Below, one piece after another: positions 15,001 through 24,000 of a stretch of DNA of 64,000 bases (position 1 is the first letter of the stretch; each line of letters opens with the position of its first letter). A program made the translations under genes and the position numbers. Under the pieces are notes generated by a model. That model had not been told where the DNA came from. It did no database searches and saw only the letters and a program-made list of their open reading frames with translations. This DNA is from CAZSBB01 sp964605235 (GTDB lineage: Bacteria; Planctomycetota; Phycisphaerae; Phycisphaerales; Phycisphaeraceae): contig CAZSBB010000007.1 of assembly GCA_964605235.1 (NCBI GenBank), forward strand, positions 87,712-151,711, in the 5' to 3' direction.

Positions 15001-18000
15001 GTCACCTCCGGGCAATTGGCAATGGACCTGGCGCCCGCCGTGCGCGAAGCATTGGCGGCCGGGCTGACCCGCCTGACTGTCCGCCTGAGCACCTCCGCAC
15101 CTGATGCAATCGCGCTGAACAAGAACCTCAAGGTCATACCCAGCTTCAACGACCGGCCCGGCCTGGTGGCGCAAATCTACAGTGCCGCCGGCCGGCTCAT
15201 GTCCTACACCGCCGCCAGCGTATTGGATCTGCGCGATCTGCCCGCTGGCGACTACTACCTGCAGGTGTTCAATCCTCACCCCGAGGTGTTTGATGACGCC
15301 CAGTTGGCGTTCCGCATCGAGATTGCGCCTCCCCGGCTTGGTGATGCCGACCCCCAGCGCGATCAGGATGATCTCCGCGGCGGCGAGGGACAGGACACGC
15401 TCGATGGTGGGGGGTTCGCGGATCGCATTTTCGGTGGGCGTGGCCTGGACTGGTTCGTGGCGGAGAGCTCCGAAATCCGCGATTGGACGCGCTTCGCCGG
15501 GGAAGCCAGCAACGGCGTGTGGAATGAAGCCGCCAAATACACCACCGCCAGCCGCTCCGCGGAAGCTCGCCGCGCACCGTATGCCGGCGATGAACAGAGT
15601 CAGCCCTATCACATCGACAATCCGGCTATTGAGTTTGGTTCCGTCGATCTCGAACGTCTCGTCGCCCAGGCATTGGGTCTGGGACTGGATATCGAATGGG
15701 AACCACTCAATCCGGAAGCCCCGCGCCGGGTCGCCCGCCGTCCCATCGTCGCCACCGACATGACCACGCTTCTGGAACTCGACCTGCGTGGCCTGACCGG
15801 CAGCCTGGTTGGTCTGGAGCATGCCACCAACGTGCAGATTCTTTCCCTCCCTGACAGCAACCTTGACAGCCTCGAACCGCTGTCGCGCGGCTATCGTGTT
15901 GGCCGGGCGGATGAAGGTGAACTGGGCTTGCGACATCTGCGCCTGCTCAACCTCGACGGTGCTGCGCCAGGCAGCGCCGCTGGTCTGGGCGTTGACCTGG
16001 GAAGCCTGCTGGCGACACTGCCCCAACTGGAATACCTCAGCGCCAATCTCACCGCGCCGGCCGTGATTCCCACGGATCCGGTCACCGTGATGAGCCAGAC
16101 ATGGACTGGCGACGACCTGCGCTGGCTGAACTTGAGCTACCGCTACAGCAATGATGTCGCCGCCCTGATGGGCTTGACCTCCCTCGAATATCTGGCGCTG
16201 GATCACAACCTGATTGACGATGTGGCAGCACTGGCGACGCTCACCGGTCTGCGGCAACTCAACCTCCGGCAGAATCGCATCAGTGACATCGGCGCGCTGG
16301 CGGGCATCTGGACCCTCGACGACAATTCCGATCGGTTCATCGCCAGCGACCTTTGGAACACCACCGCAGATGAGGCCTGGTTCAACGACGCTGCGCACCT
16401 CCTGCCCGCCGACAGCAACGAACGCGCCCTGTATGACTTCGCCGGCTTGCCCGATGGCGTCTACGACATCTACGCCACCTGGCGGGCGGACCCGCAATTG
16501 AGCACCGCTGCCGTCCTCGGCGCCAGTCCGCGTCAGGTCATCACTGATCTGCAGGACGTGTTCAACCCCAGCCTGACTCGCCCCCAGACGAGCATCATGT
16601 ATCCCGACGCGCCGGGTGATGTAATCATCGACACCGACGCCGGCACCATCACGGGCGATGACGACAATCCCTACACCTTCTATGGCCAACCGTTCCAACT
16701 GGCGCTGACCATCGACGAGGACCAGACCGTTGGCATCCTGTCGTTCCTCTTCGAGGGCGATCTGACCATCGGCTCCGACACTATCATCGCCCGCGGCACG
16801 CACGCCGTCTCCATCCAGGCGACCGGCGACATTTTTCTGCACCCCGACGCTCGTGTCAGCGTTTCTGCGGACAATGCTACGCCAGGTGCTGGCGGCGGCG
16901 GCGCCGGCGGCGCCGGTGCGGGCGGCACTGGCGGCGCCGGAGGCGCGGGCGGCGCTGCAACCGCTGGCGGCGCGGGCGGCAGCGGCGCACCGTCGATGAA
17001 AACACGTTCCGCATTCCATATTTACTTTGGTTCGCCGCAGGCAGGCGGGACCGGGCAAGCTCAGAATGCCGGAACCGGAGGCAACCTCGGAACGGCGGGC
17101 GGCAGCGGTGCAGGTGGTGGAGTTGGCCTGGGAGGCATGGCCGGTGGAGCCGGTGGAGTTGGGGGCAGCTATGGTTGGGGTGGAACCAACGCGCCGGGCG
17201 GCGCCGTGAACATGCCGGGAGGTCACGCCGGTGTGGGCGAAGGCATCCTGTCATATGGTGGTTCAGGGGTCGATGGTCAGAACGGACAAAACGGGCAGGA
17301 CGCGCCTGCGGCCAACGCCGGCGCCAATGGCGCAGCCGGTCAACATCAGGCCGCGCGAACACTTGATCTGACCGCCGGCGGTGGTGGCGGTGGTGGTGGC
17401 GGTGGCTCCGGCGGCGGCGGTGGCGGTGGTGGTGCCAGCGGGGCGGCCGGCGGTGGTGGTGGTGGTGGCGGATCCAGCCCGGAAAGTTGGCAGTATTACT
17501 GGGTTTTTTCCAGGGAGTGGCATCGTGCCGGCGGTGGTGAAGGCGGTGCCGGGGGGAGCGGTGGCGCCGGCGGGATTGGTGGTTCCGGTGGTGCTGGCGC
17601 AAGCGGTGGCGTCGGCGGGGCAGGTGCAGGAGCGATCGAACTGGTGGCTAACGGTCGCATCATCGCCAACGATGTGACGCTTGACGCCATGGGGGGCCGT
17701 GGCCTTGAAGCTCAACAGGCCAGCGCAGGCAGCGCTGGTGGCATGCCTCTGCAGGGACAGTTGGGCGAACAAGGTACGGATGGTGACACAAAAAATCTCA
17801 AACAGGGCGGGCTTGGCACTCGGGTCATTACCGGCGGTGATGGTGGCCATGGTGGTGATGGCGGCGACGGCGGCGTTGGTGGCTCCGGCGCTGCAGGCGC
17901 CGCTGGTGGACTTGGCGGCGGTGGCGCGGGCGGCACCATCAAGCTGTATGCCTCCATCGTGGAGACGAATCAAGACACCGTCGTCAACACCGCCGGTGGC

Positions 18001-21000
18001 GTCGGCGGTTCCACCGGCGCTTCGGGCCGCTTCATCCTGGCCGACAACCTCATCGATCCGACAGCGCTGAACGCGAACGCAGCACTGGCGGGGATTGATC
18101 TGACCAGCACCCGTCTGGACGCCTTCGCTGGCGCCATGGCAGCCAACCCGTTCCTGGGCGGCGTCAACACGCCGATGATTCCTGATCTGAGCACTGGGCC
18201 TGAAGCCTTCGGCCTGCTCACCGATGGACTGACGGGCAACCTGATGCGTGCCAGCGACCTGCTCTCCACCGATCTGCTCGACCAGGCCGTGGGCGCGTCC
18301 ATGGCTGCCATCCGCGTCGACCGCGGCCCCGCGGGCTACGACGATGACTACCGCGGCTTTGACATGGTGCTGCTGGTGAATCTCACCGATCATCCACTCG
18401 ACCTGCCGGAACTGGGTATCGACTACGAAGCCACGGCCCTGTTGGTTGGCGGCGCCTTTGGCGATCCAGTGTTTGGCGATGGCCTTGACGATGTGCTGAC
18501 CCGACTGCCGGCAGGCGCGGTGTATGCCACACTGATTCCTGATCGGGGCGATGAGGTCGCGGCCCGTGTGACCTTCAGCTTCGACGCTCAGGGAGCACGC
18601 CCCACGCAGAGCGCGCTGTTGCAGGACGGCGATGTCATCTTCCTTGACCGCCTGGCGGGCGGCGCCATCATTGACCAGACGCTGGCGCCCAACGACCTGA
18701 CGCGCCTGAATCAGGCGTGGGAACTGGCGGGTTCCGTGCAGGTGCAGGCGGGGCAGCCGGTGCAGATTGATCTGCGCCAGGATGCCGCCGCCTCCGGATT
18801 GCTCGCCGCCGATGCCGTGATGCTCCAGCGTCAAGGCTCGCCGGCGGATTCACTCCAGTGGCTGGACCTGGGCTTCAATCCACTCAACTCGGCGGCGCAG
18901 GACTTGCATGCGGCCGATCTGCAAACCGATGGCGTGTCGGTGGAACTCACGGCTAATCTGCACGCTCCTCAGTTCACTCCCGGCGCTTCCACCGGCTGGT
19001 TTTTCTTTGATACTTCCGGCGGCTACAACCATGCGCTGCATGCCTTCGATGGCGTCTGGTCCGATGCCGACGGCGATGCGTTGACGCTCTCGGTGCGCAG
19101 CAGCACCGAAGCCGTGACCGCGGTGCTGGCGAACGGGCAGATTGAGATCGCCGCCCCCCAGGCTTTCGTCGGCAGTGCCTGGATCACCGTCACCGCCGAG
19201 GATGGCCCAGCCGGTGCCGGCGATTATCGCGGCCGGAGTACCGAGCAAACCTATCTCTACATGCAGGGCGTCAGTGGCGTGGCGGGCACGCTGACGGAAA
19301 TCACCACCGGCCAGCCGCTGGCGGGCTTTGCGGTGTATGTCGATCTCAACGGCAATGAAATCGCCGATGCGAATGAACCCATTACGCTGACGGACGACGA
19401 CGGCCATTACCAACTGGTGGGTCTGCCCGGCAACCTGACGCAAGTGCCGGTGCGCGCCGCCGCCGCGGTTGAAGCCCCGGCGACGCTCGCTGTGGTCTCG
19501 CCGGGACTGGTGACTCCCGATGTCCAGGTCCAGCTTGATGCCGTTGTCGACATCACGCTTAATGGTTTGCCCTTCATCGACCAGGTGCTCGACGAAGGCA
19601 CGCATCTCAACCCCGTGGCGGTGCTGAATCCGCCGACCGGTTACGCCAATCCGACCTCCCTCACCTGGCGCGTGGTCAATCAGGACACTGGCCAGGACGA
19701 GTTTATCGACGCCTACGTAGCGCCATCGCCCGGCACCGGCACCAGCGGACGCATCCTGCTGCCCAACACCAATCCCCCCTTCGGCGTGAACCCCCAAGGT
19801 TGGGTCAACGGCGATTTCACGCTCGAAGGTTGGTTCCAACTCGATCGGCAATTCCTCAATCCGGGACAGCCCGTGCAGTCGGTCTCGCTGCTGACGCTCA
19901 CCGGATCACCGGCGGGCGGCACTGCGGCGGTAATCCTAAGTGTGGATTCATGGGGCCGTCTGCGCCTCAACGCCGGCGATGGCACCGGCCGCAGTTACTT
20001 CACCTTGCCTGATGCCGTGCCCTGGAATCAGTGGGTCCATCTGGCGGCTGTGGTTGATGACTCGGGCACGGTCAGCCTGCTGGTCAATGGCGAGCCCCAG
20101 CGTGTCCTGGTGCCGGTGCCCACGACCGGAGCGTTGAATGTGACCCGGCCGCTTGGTTTCATCGGAACCGGCGGTATTGCCGGCGCCCCGCTGGTAGGCG
20201 TGCACGATGTGCGCATCTGGGACAGCGCCCGCACCGCGGCGGAAGTGAGCGCCGGCATGCATGCCGATCCTGCCGGCGCATTGGACTCCCTGCAGGCGTG
20301 GTATCCCGCCGACGAAGCCAGTGGCGTGGTGGTGCTCGACCACTCGGGCAAGAATCGCAATGCAACCATGCAACTGGGCGCGGTTCGGCGCAATGATGGA
20401 ATCCTGCTCCACAATGAAGGCCGCTACGAAATCATCTTGACCGCCGTTTTTGGTGGCCAGAGCTACACCGCCTCCCGCTCCGTCACGGTGCGCGATGTTG
20501 CCGCCGAACTGGCGATCGCGGCGACCAGTGCCGCAGTTCAGCCCGAGGGTTCCACCTTTTCCTTCGCTCCGACCTTATTTGACGATCCGGGCCTCAACGA
20601 CGTGTACGACTATCAATGGTCGGTCCAGCGGTTGACCGACAGTGGCGGGCAGACTTACGAAGTGGCCATGCCGGAACTGGAACGGCGCGGCATTGCCTAT
20701 GCTTCCGATCCGGTCGCGCTCGACTTCAGCGCGACGCTGGCGGATGAAGGCGCCTATCGCGTCCGACTGACGGTCACCAACCAGACCAACGGGGAGCGCG
20801 TCAGCGCCTTCACCGATGTGCAGGCGACTGATGTGTTGCCCGTCATTAATCGCATAGATGTCAGCGGCAGCGAAGCGCTGCAACCGCTGCTCGAGGGACA
20901 GGTGCTTAATCCTGCCGCTTCCCTGGTGTTCCTCGCGGATCCACCGCTGCCGGCGGTGGACAATAATCCCGACCAACTGACCTATGCCTGGACGTTGGCG

Positions 21001-24000
21001 CAGGCCGGCGAAGTGCTGTTCACCAGTTCCACGGCTTCGCTGGTGGTCAATGCACTCCCGGCCGGCGAATATCAGCTGGTGCTGGTGGCGCGCGATGACG
21101 ACGGCAACGAAGTCACGCAGACGCGGACGTTCCGCCATAATGCCGCGCCATTGCCGGGCATCGCGGCGCCGCAGGGCCTTGAGGTGCTGCTGGGACGATC
21201 CCTGACCTTCCTCGGGCAGTATGCGGATGTGGACGGAGATGCGGAGAATCCCGCCGCCCGGCAGTGGACGCTGCGGCGCGATGGCGCCGTGGTGTCCACC
21301 GGCCTGCAGGTCGACGGCGATGAACTCACCGTGACCCCGACCCTGGTTGGCCAGTACACGCTCGAATACACCACCACCGACAACCAGGGCGCCGTCGGCA
21401 GCAGCATTCTGGCGTTCTCTGTCCTGCCCGTGCCGACGCCGAGCTTGATTGTGCCCCAGGCTTGGGTGAGTCAAACCACTCAGGTGCTGGCGCAGTTTGC
21501 CGGCTTTGACAGCGCGGTGGATCGGGTGAATGTCAGTTGGCTGGTCCAGGCCGGCAATGAAGTGGTGGCGCAACAGCAGGCCGCGAATGTACCGGCTGAT
21601 CAACTGCCCGCTTTGGTGCTGGTCGACGGCTTGCCTGCAGGCGCCTATGACGTGACGCTGCAGCTCACGGCGGTGGTGGATGGTATGACGACCACCACCT
21701 CGGACACGCTGGTCGTTCATGCTCGACCGCCGCTGCCGGTCATCGAAGTTGCCCAGCCCGACGCCGGCCTGTTCAGCGCCAGCTTGTTCAGCGCCAATCT
21801 GACCGGCTTTTCCACCCAGGCTTTCGCCGCCACCGAGGCGATCACCCGCCTTGAAGGTCACGCCGTAAGTCTCACCGCGCTGGCGCTCGCTCCGGATTTG
21901 CAGGAAGTGGTGACCTACGCCTGGCAGGCGCTCAACCCCGCCGGCGCGGTGATCGCCACCGGCAGTGGGGAATCGTTTGTGTTTACCCCTGCGGACCAAG
22001 GCGATTACCTGGTGGTGGTGACCGCCACAGACAGCCAGAACCTCTCCGCCAGCGCGCAGCAACTTATCACCATCAGCAACGCAGATCCCGAATTGACGCT
22101 CACCGCTACGCCGCCTGCCACGCTGGCGGTCGGTACGCTCTGGAACCTGGCGGGTTGGGTGACGGACCCCGGCGTTGACGACATTCACCATCTGACGGTC
22201 GACCTGGAGCGCCAGACCAGCCCCGGCAATTACGAGTTGGTGGAACACCTGTTGTTGACTCAGGTGAGTGATTTCGCCCTGCAGCGTTTCGTGAGTGAAA
22301 CCGGCGCCTACCGCCTGACCTTGCACGCTCAGGATCTGGATGGCGGCGAGTCAGCCGTGGAGTTGTTCTTCACCGCCGCGGCGCAAGCCGACCAAGGCGT
22401 CATCGCCGGGCGCGTGTGGTCCGATCTGGACCGCGATGGCATGCAATCATTCGCGGAGTCCGGACCCGATGGCGTTGAGGTCCGACTGCTCGATGTCGCC
22501 GGCTCCGTGGTGCGAACCACCACCACGCAGGCCGGCGACTATCACTTTGCCAACCTGTTGCCCGGAACCTATCGCATTCAGGTGATGGCGCCGGCGGATC
22601 ACCGGTTCAGCCCGCGCGCTGCCGGTGAGGATCGCAACCTCGACAGCGATGTGGATGTTGTCCTGGGCCGGAGCGCCTTCGTCACCTTGAATGCCCAGGA
22701 CCCGCCGCGGCTGCTGGATGCGGGCTTGTATCCGCTGCGGCCCCAGGTGCAGCTGTCGGGTGCGGGACAGAGCATTCAAGCGGGCGACGAATCGCCGGCG
22801 CTGGCGGATCACACCGACTTCGGCGGCGCCACCCAAGGCGATCCGCCGCTGACGCGCACCTTCACCGTGCAGAACACCGGCGACGCGCCGTTGCTGGTGC
22901 AGAACCTGACGCTGCCCACCGGCTTCTCCCTGCTGGAACCGCTGGTGACCTCCCTGGCGCCCGGCGCCAGTGACAGCTTCACCATCCAACTGGGGACCGC
23001 TGCGGTCGGATCCGTGCAAGGCATCGTCACGCTGCAGACCAATGATCCTCTGCTGGGCGATTTCACCTTCACCATCGCCGGCACGGTTGCCGCACCCGGT
23101 GTGCAACGGGTCTACGCCGACGACCTGCTGGCGGTCGCAGGCGGGACGGTGGCATTGGAGCTGCATTACGACACCACCCCAGCCGATCCGAGCACCTTTG
23201 GTCTGGGCCTGCGCATCCATTACAACGCTGACCAACTCACCTTCCAGGGTTTGACGAACCTGCTGCCGGTGGGAATGCTGGGGCAGGACCTGGAACCCCA
23301 ACCCGACGACGAGGATTTCGATCACGATCCCGGCACCGACCACTTTATTCTGGTGTCCTGGCTCGATGTCGCAGGCGCCTGGCCCGGTGGGGCGCTTCCG
23401 GCAACTTTGCTCACCGCCCAGTTCACCGTCAACCCTGACCTGCAGGCCGACGACACGGCGACGCTCAACTTCACCGCCAGTTCCGTCGCGCCCGGGCATA
23501 CCTTCGCTGGCGCACCGGTCACCATCACCGTCCAGAACCTGACGCTGGATGTCGATCAGGATGGCCAGACGGATGCCCTGACCGATGGCGTGCTGATCGG
23601 CCGCTACCTGTTTGGCTTCCGCGGTCCGGCGCTGGTGGCGGGCGACCCGTTTGGCAATCTTGCCCAGCGCACCGACGCCCAGCAGATCGCCAGTTATCTC
23701 GACAATGCCGCCGCCCTGCTGGATGTGGACCAGAATGGCGCGTTCGACGCCCTGACCGATGGCGTACTGATCGCCCGCTATCTGTTCGGCTTCACCGGCG
23801 CAGCCCTGGTGGCGGACAACCCCTTTGGCGCCGGGGCACAGCGCGTGGAAGCGACGGCGATCGCCGACTACCTGCAGCAGTTTGATTTCAAAGCCGAGCC
23901 TGCCCAGGTCCAACCCTTTTCCGCCGAAAATGAGGAGGAAAAGGACGCACCGATTGCCATTCTGCTTTCCCAGACAACGCCCTCCGAGCCGGCGGCGCCA

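Noticed and set aside
14794..17226. Minus-strand frame of 810 codons
   Set aside because: Antisense shadow of the LRR and glycine-rich parts of the giant gene; no recognisable family.
23545..23885. Reading the dockerin-like tail as proof of a cellulosome
   Set aside because: No cellulase or scaffoldin set is present and the units follow the DALTDG type seen in many non-cellulosomal proteins.
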